A stretch of 64,000 nt of DNA from Alsobacter soli (GTDB lineage Bacteria > Pseudomonadota > Alphaproteobacteria > Rhizobiales > Beijerinckiaceae): NCBI RefSeq assembly GCF_003004785.1, contig NZ_PVZS01000006.1:124001-188000 (forward strand), read 5' to 3'. Below the pieces are notes generated by a model that was not told where the DNA came from, did no database searches, and saw only the letters and a program-made list of their open reading frames with translations. Every line of letters begins with the position of its first letter. Position 1 is the stretch's first letter. Positions 28,013-36,685 of this stretch are shown here, piece after piece. A program made the position numbers and the translations under genes.

Positions 28013-28048
28013 GCTGGGAGATCCTCCAGCGGCGCTCAAGCTGGAGGA
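28013..28048 (+). promoter_or_regulatory. Mutually exclusive hairpins covering the ribosome-binding site of the gene at 28055
   Basis: Three segments lie in series: A GCTGGGAG (28013-28020), B TCCTCCAGC (28022-28030) and C GCTGGAGGA (28040-28048). B pairs perfectly with C over 9 bp, closing a 9-base loop and hiding the Shine-Dalgarno GGAGGA. B can instead pair with A over seven base pairs with one bulged G, which frees C. This is the form of an anti-Shine-Dalgarno/anti-anti switch. A CtrA-like half site TTAACCAT lies just upstream at 28005-28012. Whether transcription includes A is not known. Confidence 0.45.
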
Positions 28049-28054
28049 AAACCC

Positions 28055-28321
28055 ATGGGATCGATGCTCGGGGCCGGCGGCGGCCGCCTTTTCGCCGCCC
28101 TGACCTTGTTCGGCGTTGTGCTCACGGTCGGCTCGGTCAGCGCCGTGCAGTATCTCGCAGCCAATGTCGCGCCGCCTGCGGCCCAGTTCGCGCAGGGCCG
28201 AACGGTCAAGCAGTCGATCGCGAGCCTCAAATCCGTGCTGGATCCGATGAGCACCGGCTCAGTGAGCCGCATTGCGACGCCCGTCGTGCTCGATCCCTGC
28301 ACCGGCGCGCGGAAGAACTGA
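28055..28321 (+). CDS. Small secreted or anchored protein, unknown function
   Basis: An 88-residue product with an N-terminal hydrophobic segment (GRLFAALTLFGVVLTVGSVS) that serves as signal peptide or anchor. The rest is small and polar, with VKQSIASLKSVLDPMSTGSV and a single Cys in VVLDPCTGARKN at the end. I do not recognise a family. GGAGGAAA stands 5 bases before the ATG and supports the start, but the same bases can be sequestered in a hairpin (28022-28048). It ends 6 bases before the convergent hydrolase gene. Likely periplasmic; function unknown. Confidence 0.65.
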   Translation: MGSMLGAGGGRLFAALTLFGVVLTVGSVSAVQYLAANVAPPAAQFAQGRTVKQSIASLKSVLDPMSTGSVSRIATPVVLDPCTGARKN

Positions 28322-28327
28322 AGGCGC

Positions 28328-29032
28328 TCAGGCGCCTGACCGGCCCAGCCAAGCCGCCAAAGCCTCGCTGACCAACTCGGGTTGCTCCAGGCTCGAGAGA
28401 TGCCCCGCCTCCGGCACGATGACCAGTTCGGCTCCCGGAATGGCGTCCTTCATCTCCTGGGACGTTTCGAGCGGCATCAACAGGTCCTGCTCGCTCGTCA
28501 GCACCAGGGTCGGCGCCGAGATCGCGCCGAGAAATGGACGCGAATCCATGCGGCCTATGCAGGCCCGCTGCTGACGGGCGAACGCTTCCGGCCCCACCGC
28601 CATCGCCATGCGCCGCACCACGCTCTCAAGATCCGCGTCCCCTCGCCGCTCCGGGTGCACCAGCGTCGGCCACATCGCGCTGTGCACCGCCTCGAAACGT
28701 CCCGCCTCGGCCATGGCCATCAGTCGCAGGCGGCGCTGGGTCCCCTCGTCCGTGTCCGGGCGGGCGTTCGTGTTCAGCAGCGCCAGAGCCGCCACCCGCC
28801 GGGGCGCCAGCCTCATGACTTCGAGCGCGAGATAGCCGCCCATGGACAACCCCGCCAGCGCGAACTGAGGAGGGGCCGAGGCCAGCAGCCGCCCCGCCAT
28901 GGCGGCCACCGTGGCGTCCGACACGGTGTCGGCGAACAACACCTTGCGCTCGCTCTCGAAGCGCTCCGCCTGGCGCGAAAAGAGCTCCGCGGTGCAGTTC
29001 AGGCCAGGCGCAAAGACCAAGGGAACGGTCAT
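28328..29032 (-). CDS. Alpha/beta hydrolase
   Basis: A 234-residue alpha/beta-hydrolase fold enzyme. The nucleophile elbow is FALAGLSMGGYLALEVM (Ser), the acid is in the strand TLVLTSEQDLLMP (Asp), and the base is in VPEAGHLSSLEQPELVSEAL (His). The oxyanion-hole region is VFAPGLNCTAELF. A four-helix lid (about residues 115-165) separates strand 6 from the core. Such enzymes include esterases, 3-oxoadipate enol-lactonase relatives and dehalogenases; no specific substrate is indicated. It is divergent from the helicase gene over 195 bases. Confidence 0.88.
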   Translation of the reverse strand: MTVPLVFAPGLNCTAELFSRQAERFESERKVLFADTVSDATVAAMAGRLLASAPPQFALAGLSMGGYLALEVMRLAPRRVAALALLNTNARPDTDEGTQRRLRLMAMAEAGRFEAVHSAMWPTLVHPERRGDADLESVVRRMAMAVGPEAFARQQRACIGRMDSRPFLGAISAPTLVLTSEQDLLMPLETSQEMKDAIPGAELVIVPEAGHLSSLEQPELVSEALAAWLGRSGA

Positions 29033-29090
29033 ACTCGGAACAATCCTTGGTTTTCAGCGTCATTTCAGCGGGGTCGGACCGTTTAGCGAA

Positions 29091-29118
29091 TTGACTTGAT
29101 TCGAAATAGCTCTATGTA
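29091..29118 (+). promoter_or_regulatory. Sigma-70-like promoter of the helicase gene
   Basis: TTGACT at 29091-29096 and TATGTA at 29113-29118 are separated by 16 bases in an AT-rich patch (ATTCGAAATAGC) unusual for this genome. The transcript would start about 100 bases before the ATG at 29228, giving a leader of moderate length, common for DEAD-box helicases. Confidence 0.5.
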
Positions 29119-29227
29119 TCGCCCATCCTTTGCGGGGCGGCCGGCCCTTGACGACGCGCGTCTCCCGGCTCCGCACCCCTTCAACGCGCAACAGCGTCGA
29201 TCGCCGCGCCGTGAGGCGGCCTGAAGA

Positions 29228-30685
<1,458 letters not shown>

Positions 30686-30767
30686 CGAACGGCCAGGAAG
30701 GCGCGATTAGCCTTCCCTTAATCCGGTTGTGCAACTCTCAGTCCAGTTGAGGATGGGAGCCTGCCTC

Positions 30768-31826
30768 ATGGTTGCAAGAACTGCCGACGACACAGCCGCG
30801 ACGAGGCTGGCCGGCGAAGCCATGCGGCACATCGAGGCGCATGGCCCCTCCCCCATCCCGCGCGCCTACGAGGTGTGGTACACGCACGTCGCCGGCCGCA
30901 ATCCCATGCTTAGCAAGGCGCTCGCCACCGAGTTGGCGGAGGGCGAACGCCTGGACGCCGGCGCGATCGACCGGCTCTATGACCAGTTCCTGTCGCCCAA
31001 CCGCATGGCCGCGCAGGCGGAGAAGGCCAGCCTCGGCGTGATCGCCGAGATCGACTCGGTCATGAGCACGATCGATGAGGCGCTCGGGTCCACGACGCGC
31101 TACGGCGACAGCCTCAAGGAAATCTCCGATGACCTCGCGGTCAGCGTCGACCGCGACCTGATTCGCGACGTCGTGGCCCGCCTCGTGGCCGCCACCCGCG
31201 ATACCGCCGCCGCCAACCGGGCGCTCGAGACCCGTCTCAAGGAAACGCGCAGCGAGGTGCAGGACCTGCGCCAGGCGCTCGAGTCGATCCGGACGGAGAA
31301 CCTCACGGACCCGCTCACCACGATCGCCAACCGCAAGCACCTGGACAACACGCTGATCGCGGCCATCGATCACGCGGCGCTGAGCGGCGAGCCGCTGACG
31401 CTACTCATGATCGACGTCGATCACTTCAAGGATTTCAACGACACCTGGGGCCACCTGACCGGGGACCAGGTGCTCCGTCTCGTCGCCATGTCGATGAAGG
31501 GCGCCGTTCGTCCCACCGACACGGCGGCCCGCTTTGGCGGCGAGGAGTTCGCAATCATCCTGCCCCAGTCTTCGCTCCAGTCCGGTTCCCTCGTGGCGGA
31601 GCGTATCCGGCAGACGGTGATGAGCCGCGAGTTGGTCAAGCGCTCCACGGGCGAGGCCCTGGGCCGGATCACCGTTTCGATCGGAGCCGCCGCGTTCCGC
31701 GCCGGCGACAACGCAATGATGCTGATCGAGCGCGCCGACCGCTGCCTCTTGCAGGCCAAGCGCGCCGGGCGCAACAAAACTGTCCTCGAAACCGAGGTGG
31801 AGCAGGACTTCTCGGACGTGGCCTGA
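30768..31826 (+). CDS. GGDEF-domain diguanylate cyclase
   Basis: A cytoplasmic protein of 352 residues with an N-terminal helical domain of unknown ligand (PIPRAYEVWYTHVAGRNPML) and a coiled region (ALETRLKETRSEVQDLRQAL) before a C-terminal GGDEF domain. The active-site loop is ARFGGEEFAIILPQS, an active GGEEF form; RPTD five residues upstream provides a product-inhibition I-site (RxxD). LMIDVDHFKDFNDTWGHLTG is the metal/substrate motif. It should make cyclic di-GMP. No membrane segment is visible. ATG 30768 was preferred to 30753 because conservation begins at VARTADDTAA; both are possible. It is convergent with the TfoX-N gene. Confidence 0.9.
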   Translation: MVARTADDTAATRLAGEAMRHIEAHGPSPIPRAYEVWYTHVAGRNPMLSKALATELAEGERLDAGAIDRLYDQFLSPNRMAAQAEKASLGVIAEIDSVMSTIDEALGSTTRYGDSLKEISDDLAVSVDRDLIRDVVARLVAATRDTAAANRALETRLKETRSEVQDLRQALESIRTENLTDPLTTIANRKHLDNTLIAAIDHAALSGEPLTLLMIDVDHFKDFNDTWGHLTGDQVLRLVAMSMKGAVRPTDTAARFGGEEFAIILPQSSLQSGSLVAERIRQTVMSRELVKRSTGEALGRITVSIGAAAFRAGDNAMMLIERADRCLLQAKRAGRNKTVLETEVEQDFSDVA

Positions 31827-31832
31827 CGCCGA

Positions 31833-32183
31833 TCAGGCCTTCACGCGTCGTGAGGTCTTCGCCTTGCGGGCAGCGGCGCGCAGCGCCGCCGAGCGCGCCA
31901 GACCGTACCATTGGACCAGGACCTCCGGGTCGTCATGGGCTGCTTCCGGCAGTTGCCGGTAGCCAATCGCCTGAATCCGGCCTTTGACCTCATAACGAAA
32001 GGGCTCCAGGCCCTCGGCTTCGAACAGCGGCGCCGTTTCGGGATCGCACTTCAGGTAGATGACGCCCTTCAGCAAGAGGGCCACCATGAGTCCGCCGTCG
32101 AACACGCCATGGCCGCCGAACATGCGGCGAACCTCGACCCGGGCGGCTGGGGCGAACAGATCCTCGAGATCCGCCCTATCCAC
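31833..32183 (-). CDS. TfoX/Sxy N-terminal-domain protein
   Basis: A 116-residue protein covering only the TfoX N-terminal domain, recognised from VRRMFGGHGVFDGGLMVALL, KGVIYLKCDPETAPLFEAEG and YRQLPEAAHDDPEVLVQWYG. In gammaproteobacteria the full-length protein controls competence genes, but alphaproteobacterial single-domain forms have no known role. It starts 8 bases after the sufA stop, so it is probably the last gene of the suf operon. The C-terminus is basic (RAAARKAKTSRRVKA). Confidence 0.85.
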   Translation of the reverse strand: MDRADLEDLFAPAARVEVRRMFGGHGVFDGGLMVALLLKGVIYLKCDPETAPLFEAEGLEPFRYEVKGRIQAIGYRQLPEAAHDDPEVLVQWYGLARSAALRAAARKAKTSRRVKA

Positions 32184-32191
32184 GGACAGGC

Positions 32192-32578
32192 TCAGGCGCC
32201 CGCGGACGCGAGTTGTTCAGGGTTGGCTGGCGTCAGCGCGACCGACTCGCCGCAACCGCACGCCGAGGTCTGGTTGGGGTTCTCGAAAACGAACTGCGAC
32301 GACAGCTTGGTCACCCGGAAGTCCATGACGGTTCCGAGCAGGAACAGCACGGCCTTGGGGTCGACCAGCACCGTGACGCCCTTGTCCTCGACCACTTCGT
32401 CTCCGGGCCGGATGCTGTCGGCGTACTCGATGGTGTAAGACATGCCGGCGCAGCCGCCATTGCGCACGCCGACGCGCACGCCCACGATCGGCGTCTCGGA
32501 ATTCTCGATGATCTCCTTCACCCGAGCCGCGGCGGCGTCGGTCAGGTTCATCACCTTGAGCTTGGGAAGCATTCCCAT
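32192..32578 (-). CDS. sufA: A-type iron-sulfur carrier (SufA/IscA family)
   Basis: Accepts Fe-S clusters from the SufBCD scaffold and passes them on. The 128-residue protein has the three ligand cysteines of the family: VRNGGCAGMSYTIEYAD and the C-terminal NQTSACGCGES. Core sequence: MNLTDAAAARVKEIIEN and VLVDPKAVLFLLGTVMDF. ATG 32578 has AGGAGAGGA upstream; ATG 32608 in the same frame is less likely because it adds a poorly conserved PAARRG stretch. It lies 136 bases after sufT, the widest gap at that end of the operon; no repeat is seen there. Confidence 0.92.
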   Translation of the reverse strand: MGMLPKLKVMNLTDAAAARVKEIIENSETPIVGVRVGVRNGGCAGMSYTIEYADSIRPGDEVVEDKGVTVLVDPKAVLFLLGTVMDFRVTKLSSQFVFENPNQTSACGCGESVALTPANPEQLASAGA

Positions 32579-32714
32579 CGGGGGTCCTCTCCTCGCTGCC
32601 GGGTTCAAGGCCCGGGCAGGATCAGATGCTAAGCCCTAATGTAGCGTGCACGAGCGCCCGTTTAAACCCACGGGCGCGCGGAGCGTTCATGCGAAAGGGC
32701 AAGCGCCGGGGCGC

Positions 32715-33095
32715 TCACCACATGTCCAGCGCGACGCGAGCCTCGTCGGACATGCGGCTTTGATCCCACGGCGGATCGAAAACCATGTTGACCTTGACCG
32801 ACTGCACGCCCGGCACGGACGCCACGGCGTTCTCCACCCAGCCCGGCATCTCGCCGGCCACCGGGCAGCCCGGCGCGGTCAGGGTCATGTCGATGGAGAC
32901 GTTGCGGTCGTCGTCCAGGTCTACCTTGTAGACGAGGCCGAGTTCGTAGATGTCCGCCGGAATTTCCGGGTCGTAGACGGTCTTCAGCGCCGCCACGATC
33001 TCGTCCGTCAGGCGGTCGATTTCTTCCGGCGGGAGCGCCGTGGGCGCGTCGATGGCCGGCTTGTTGGGGGCGACGACGTCGGTTGCTTCACTCAT
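32715..33095 (-). CDS. sufT: SUF-system MIP18/DUF59 protein (SufT)
   Basis: A small cluster-maturation factor of 126 residues. The MIP18 fold is read from EIDRLTDEIVAALKTVYDPE, DIYELGLVYKVDLDDD, DMTLTAPGCPVAGEMPGWVE and VKVNMVFDPPWDQSRMSDEA. The conserved cysteine lies in the TAPGCP motif. The location between sufS and sufA and the 13-base spacing after sufS support operon membership. SufT helps mature Fe-S proteins under high demand in other bacteria. ATG 33095 was chosen at the MSEATD start. Confidence 0.92.
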   Translation of the reverse strand: MSEATDVVAPNKPAIDAPTALPPEEIDRLTDEIVAALKTVYDPEIPADIYELGLVYKVDLDDDRNVSIDMTLTAPGCPVAGEMPGWVENAVASVPGVQSVKVNMVFDPPWDQSRMSDEARVALDMW

Positions 33096-33108
33096 CGCGG
33101 GGGCTTTC

Positions 33109-34347
33109 TCATCCGAAGAGAGCTTCGGCCTTTTGCAGGGCCTCGGCAAGACGGTCGATCTCCTCGACCGTGTTATAGAACGCGAACGACGCCCGGCAGG
33201 TCGACGTGACGCCGAAACGCGCCAGCAACGGCTGGGCGCAGTGCGTCCCGGCCCGCACGGCCACGCCGGAGCGGTCGATCACGGTGGCGACGTCATGGGC
33301 GTGCGCGCCCTTGAGCTCGAACGACACGATGGCGCCGCGGTCCCGAGCCCGCCCGAAGATCCGCAGCGAGTTCATGGCCCCGAGGCGCTCCAGGGCGTAG
33401 TCCCGGAGCTTGTTCTCCTGCGCCAGGATGGCGTCGCGGCCGATGGAGGTCATGTAGTCGACGGCGGCGCCCAGCCCGATGGCTTGGACGATCGGCGGCG
33501 TGCCCGCCTCGAACCGGTGCGGCGGATCCCCGTAAGTCACCCAGTCTTCGGTGACGTCCTTGATCATCTCACCGCCGCCGTTGAAGGGCGGCAGCTTCTC
33601 CAGCCACTCGCGCTTGCCGTACAGCACGCCGATGCCCGTCGGGCCGTAGACCTTGTGGCCGGTCAGGACATAGAAGTCGGCGTCCAGCGCCTGCACGTCC
33701 ACCGGCAGGTGGACCGCGCCCTGGCTGCCGTCCACCATCACGGGGATGCCGCGCTCGTGGGCGATGCGGATGATCTCCCGGATCGGCGTGATGGTGCCCA
33801 GCATGTTGGACATGTGGGTGATCGCCACGATGCGGGTGCGCTCTGTCAGGAGCTTGTCGAACTCCTCCAGCAGGAAGTTGCCGTCGTCGTCCACCGGCGA
33901 GAACTTCAGCACCGCGCCCTTGCGCTCGCGCAGGAAATGCCAGGGGACGATGTTGGAGTGGTGCTCCATGATGGACACCACGATCTCGTCCCCCTCCCCG
34001 ACCGCAAGCTGGCCGAAGCTCGCGGCGACGAGGTTGATCGCCTCCGTGGCCGAGCGGGTGAAGATGATCTCGTCCGTGGAGCCCGCGTTCAGGAAGGCGC
34101 GGACCTTCTCGCGCGCATCCTCGAAGGCTTCGGTGGCGGCGTTGGCGAGGAAGTGCAGCCCGCGGTGCACGTTCGCGTATTCATGCTCGTAGGCATGGAC
34201 CATGCGCTCGATCACCTGCCGCGGCTTCTGGGCCGAGGCGGCGTTGTCGAGATACACGAGCGGCTTGCCATAGACCTCCTTGGAGAGGATCGGGAAATCC
34301 GCCCGGATCGCCGCGAGATCGAAGGGTCGTGCGGGAGCTGCGGTCAT
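33109..34347 (-). CDS. sufS: SUF cysteine desulfurase
   Basis: PLP enzyme that takes sulfur from cysteine for cluster assembly, class II (SufS) type, 412 residues. Motifs: DFPILSKEVYGKPLVYLDNA, ANVHRGLHFLANAATEAFED, SIMEHHSNIVPWHF, VMVDGSQGAVHLPVDVQ, the PLP lysine in YVLTGHKVYGPTGIGVLYGK, and the persulfide cysteine in VRAGTHCAQPLLARFGV followed by CRASFAFYNT. No sufE gene is next to it. It is separated from sufD by a 150-base interval that contains a family A palindrome. ATG 34347 chosen; ATG 34380 in frame lies within the repeat-derived sequence. Confidence 0.95.
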   Translation of the reverse strand: MTAAPARPFDLAAIRADFPILSKEVYGKPLVYLDNAASAQKPRQVIERMVHAYEHEYANVHRGLHFLANAATEAFEDAREKVRAFLNAGSTDEIIFTRSATEAINLVAASFGQLAVGEGDEIVVSIMEHHSNIVPWHFLRERKGAVLKFSPVDDDGNFLLEEFDKLLTERTRIVAITHMSNMLGTITPIREIIRIAHERGIPVMVDGSQGAVHLPVDVQALDADFYVLTGHKVYGPTGIGVLYGKREWLEKLPPFNGGGEMIKDVTEDWVTYGDPPHRFEAGTPPIVQAIGLGAAVDYMTSIGRDAILAQENKLRDYALERLGAMNSLRIFGRARDRGAIVSFELKGAHAHDVATVIDRSGVAVRAGTHCAQPLLARFGVTSTCRASFAFYNTVEEIDRLAEALQKAEALFG

Positions 34348-34385
34348 TGTGGTCACCAATCTGCCGCCAGGCGGCATCAATCACC

Positions 34386-34467
34386 GTCATTGCGAGCGGA
34401 GCGAAGCAATCCAGGGGGACTGTCCAGCGATCCTGGATTGCTTCGTCGCTCCGCTCCTCGCAATGAC
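34386..34467. repeat. Dispersed palindromic repeat, family A (copy 4), inside the suf operon
   Basis: The best preserved copy: GTCATTGCGAGCGGAGCGAA on the left and CGTCGCTCCGCTCCTCGCAA on the right are almost perfect complements, with AGCAATCCAGG / CCTGGATTGCT inside and a loop of about 20 bases. It lies between sufD and sufS on the common transcript and would form a long hairpin in the mRNA. Confidence 0.9.
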
Positions 34468-34497
34468 AGCTCACTGCTTTTCGATGGATCCCGCGCC

Positions 34498-35811
34498 TTA
34501 CAGGCGCGCCCGGAGCCAGGCCTCGACGACGCCTTCCAGCACGTCCCGGATGCTCTCGTCCTCCACCTTCTCGAGCGCCTCGCCCACGAAGGCCTGCAGC
34601 ATGAGCGCCTCGGCGTCCGGCTTCGGCAAGCCGCGGGCGCGCAGGTAGAACAGCAGGTCGTCGTCCAACTGGCCGCAGGTCGCGCCGTGAGCACACACCA
34701 CGTCGTCGGCGAAGATCTCGAGCTCAGGCTTGTTGTTCATGGTGGCGTTGTCGCCCAGCAGCACGGCCTGGCTCATCATCTGGCCATCCGTTTTCTGAGC
34801 GTGCGGCTCCACGATGATCTTGCCCTGGAACACGCCCGTGGCCTCGCCGTCGAGCACGTGCTTGTAGAGCTCGCGGCTCTCGCAGTGCGGCACGGCGTGG
34901 TTCACCACCAGGGTGGTGTCCGCGTGCTGGCGACCCTTGAGCAGCGCACCGCCGTTCAGCGACACGCGGGAGTTCTCGCCGGCGAAGGTCACGAAGATCT
35001 GGTGTCGGGTCAGCGCCGGAGCGGTGACGAGAGCGAAGCTCGTGAAGGCGCAGTCAGCCCCGAGCTTCACGCCCAACGTCGACAGGTCGACCGCGCCGCC
35101 TCCGTCCGCATTGAGGCGAACATGCTGCACCGTCGCCTTGTCGCCGGTAATGACCTCGACAACCGTGTTGTCCTGATGGCCGACGCCCGCGGGGCCTTCG
35201 TGGGTCTCGGCCAAGGTCAGGCTCGCGCCCTCCTCGACGACGAGCAGCACGCGCGTGAATGCGGCGCGCGCCTGCGAACCCGTGCGGACGAAGCGCACGA
35301 CGAGCGGCCTTTCCAGCTGGGTCCCGGCCGCCACCCGCAGGATGACGCCGTCCGTCATCAGCGCGGCGTTGAGCGCCAGCACGGCGTCATCGGCCTGGGC
35401 CGCCTGGCCCACCTGAGCCGCCAGCGCATGGCCCGTTCCAAGAGCGCCGGCGAGGCCCACGGCCTGGACGCCGGCGGGCATGCCGTGCAGGTCCGACAGG
35501 GACGGTTCGAACATGCCGTCCACGATCGCCAGCGCCGGGCCAAGCCCGGCGAAGGGCGCCGCCTTGGTCCGGACTTCGCCCAGCACAGCGGCCGAAGGCG
35601 CGTCCGCGAGCGGAGCGGCCTCACGCAGGCTGGCGCGCAGGTCGGTGTACTTCCAGGCCTCGACGCGGCGATGCGGCAGGCCCGCCTTTGCGAAGGCGTC
35701 ATAGGCCTGCTGCCGCGGCTCGGCTGCGCCGGGCAGGCGCGCCTTCACGGCGGGGAACAGGTCGAGCAGCTGCGTTTCCGCAGCGGTCCGCATGGGGGTC
35801 ACTTGCGCCAT
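34498..35811 (-). CDS. sufD: Fe-S assembly scaffold subunit SufD
   Basis: Partner of SufB in the SufBC2D scaffold complex, 437 residues. The N-terminal helical part includes GLPHRRVEAWKYTDLRASLR, typical for SufD, and the beta-helix domain has EGASLTLAETHEGPAG, LNGGALLKGRQHADTTLVVN, AVPHCESRELYKHVLDGEAT, GVFQGKIIVEPHAQKTDGQM and DDVVCAHGATCGQLDDDLLF, containing the conserved His used at the SufB-SufD interface. The C-terminus EALMLQAFVGEALEKVEDES is also conserved. Starts 7 bases after sufC. Confidence 0.94.
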   Translation of the reverse strand: MAQVTPMRTAAETQLLDLFPAVKARLPGAAEPRQQAYDAFAKAGLPHRRVEAWKYTDLRASLREAAPLADAPSAAVLGEVRTKAAPFAGLGPALAIVDGMFEPSLSDLHGMPAGVQAVGLAGALGTGHALAAQVGQAAQADDAVLALNAALMTDGVILRVAAGTQLERPLVVRFVRTGSQARAAFTRVLLVVEEGASLTLAETHEGPAGVGHQDNTVVEVITGDKATVQHVRLNADGGGAVDLSTLGVKLGADCAFTSFALVTAPALTRHQIFVTFAGENSRVSLNGGALLKGRQHADTTLVVNHAVPHCESRELYKHVLDGEATGVFQGKIIVEPHAQKTDGQMMSQAVLLGDNATMNNKPELEIFADDVVCAHGATCGQLDDDLLFYLRARGLPKPDAEALMLQAFVGEALEKVEDESIRDVLEGVVEAWLRARL

Positions 35812-35818
35812 GGCCGCC

Positions 35819-36568
35819 TCACGCCGCCTGCGAGCGATAGTCGGCGTAGCCGTTGGCCTCGAGCTCGAGCGCCAGCTCCTTGCCGCCCGACTTCACGACC
35901 CGGCCATTGGCCATCACGTGCACGGTGTCCGGGACGATGTAGTTCAGCAGGCGCTGGTAGTGGGTGATCACCAGGAAGGAGCGCTTCGGGTCGCGCAGCG
36001 CGTTCACGCCGTCCGCGGCGATCTTGAGCGCGTCGATGTCGAGGCCGGAATCGGTTTCGTCCAGGATGCAGAAGCGCGGCTCCAGGAGCGCCATCTGCAG
36101 AATCTCCATGCGCTTCTTCTCGCCGCCGGAGAAGCCGACGTTCAGGGCGCGCTTGAGCATGTCCTGCGGGATGTGGAGGCGCTCGGCCCCGGCGCGGACC
36201 TTCTTCATGAACTCCGGCGTGGAGAGCTCGCCCTCCCCGCGCGCCTTGCGCTGGGCGTTCAGGGCCGCCTTCAGGAAGGTCATGGTGGCGACGCCCGGGA
36301 TCTCCAGCGGATACTGGAAGGCCAGGAACACGCCTGCGGCGGCGCGCGCATCGGGCTCCATCTCCAGCAGGTTCTGCCCGTCGAGCAGGATCTCGCCGTC
36401 GAGGACCTCGTAGTCCTCCTTGCCGGCGATGACGTAGCTCAGGGTCGACTTGCCGGAGCCGTTCGGCCCCATGATGGCGGCGACCTCGCCGTCGTTCACA
36501 GTGAGGCTGAGGCCGTTGAGGATCTTCTTGTCCTCGATCTGGACATGGAGGTTGCGGATTTCGAGCAT
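35819..36568 (-). CDS. sufC: Fe-S assembly ATPase SufC
   Basis: ABC-type ATPase of the SufBCD complex, 249 residues, soluble. Walker A is IMGPNGSGKSTLSYVIAG, the signature NVGFSGGEKKRMEILQMALL, and Walker B CILDETDSGLDIDALKIAAD, with the H-motif in FLVITHYQRLLNYI. These have the SufC-specific form (FSGGEKKR and ETDSGLDIDAL). A palindromic family C repeat separates it from sufB upstream, while sufD follows after 7 bases. Confidence 0.97.
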   Translation of the reverse strand: MLEIRNLHVQIEDKKILNGLSLTVNDGEVAAIMGPNGSGKSTLSYVIAGKEDYEVLDGEILLDGQNLLEMEPDARAAAGVFLAFQYPLEIPGVATMTFLKAALNAQRKARGEGELSTPEFMKKVRAGAERLHIPQDMLKRALNVGFSGGEKKRMEILQMALLEPRFCILDETDSGLDIDALKIAADGVNALRDPKRSFLVITHYQRLLNYIVPDTVHVMANGRVVKSGGKELALELEANGYADYRSQAA

Positions 36569-36594
36569 GGGATCAGTCCTGGATTTCGTTGTCC

Positions 36595-36676
36595 GTCAGG
36601 CCCGGCCTGACCGGGCGTCCGGGCTTCGACGCCGCTGCGGAGGCCGTGGACGGCCGGGCAAGCCCGGCCATGACGC
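36595..36676. repeat. Palindromic element, family C, between sufB and sufC
   Basis: GTCAGGCCCGGCCTGACCGG forms a local hairpin (CAGGCCcggCCTG type) and the right half GACGGCCGGGCAAGCCCGGC with CATGACGC forms another; the two halves are partly complementary (CGGGC...GCCCG). The form resembles 'CCGTGGACGGCCGGGC..GCCCGGCCATGACG' elements widespread in Hyphomicrobiales. Only this copy is in the window, so the family label rests on memory of such elements. Confidence 0.6.
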
Positions 36677-36685
36677 GGGATGGGG

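Noticed and set aside
34386-34467. Palindromes as insertion sequences or CRISPR repeats
   Set aside because: There is no transposase or spacer array; copies are isolated, each a single inverted repeat.
36595-36676. Small gene between sufC and sufB
   Set aside because: The interval is a palindromic element; short open frames through it are not conserved-looking and lack ribosome-binding sites.
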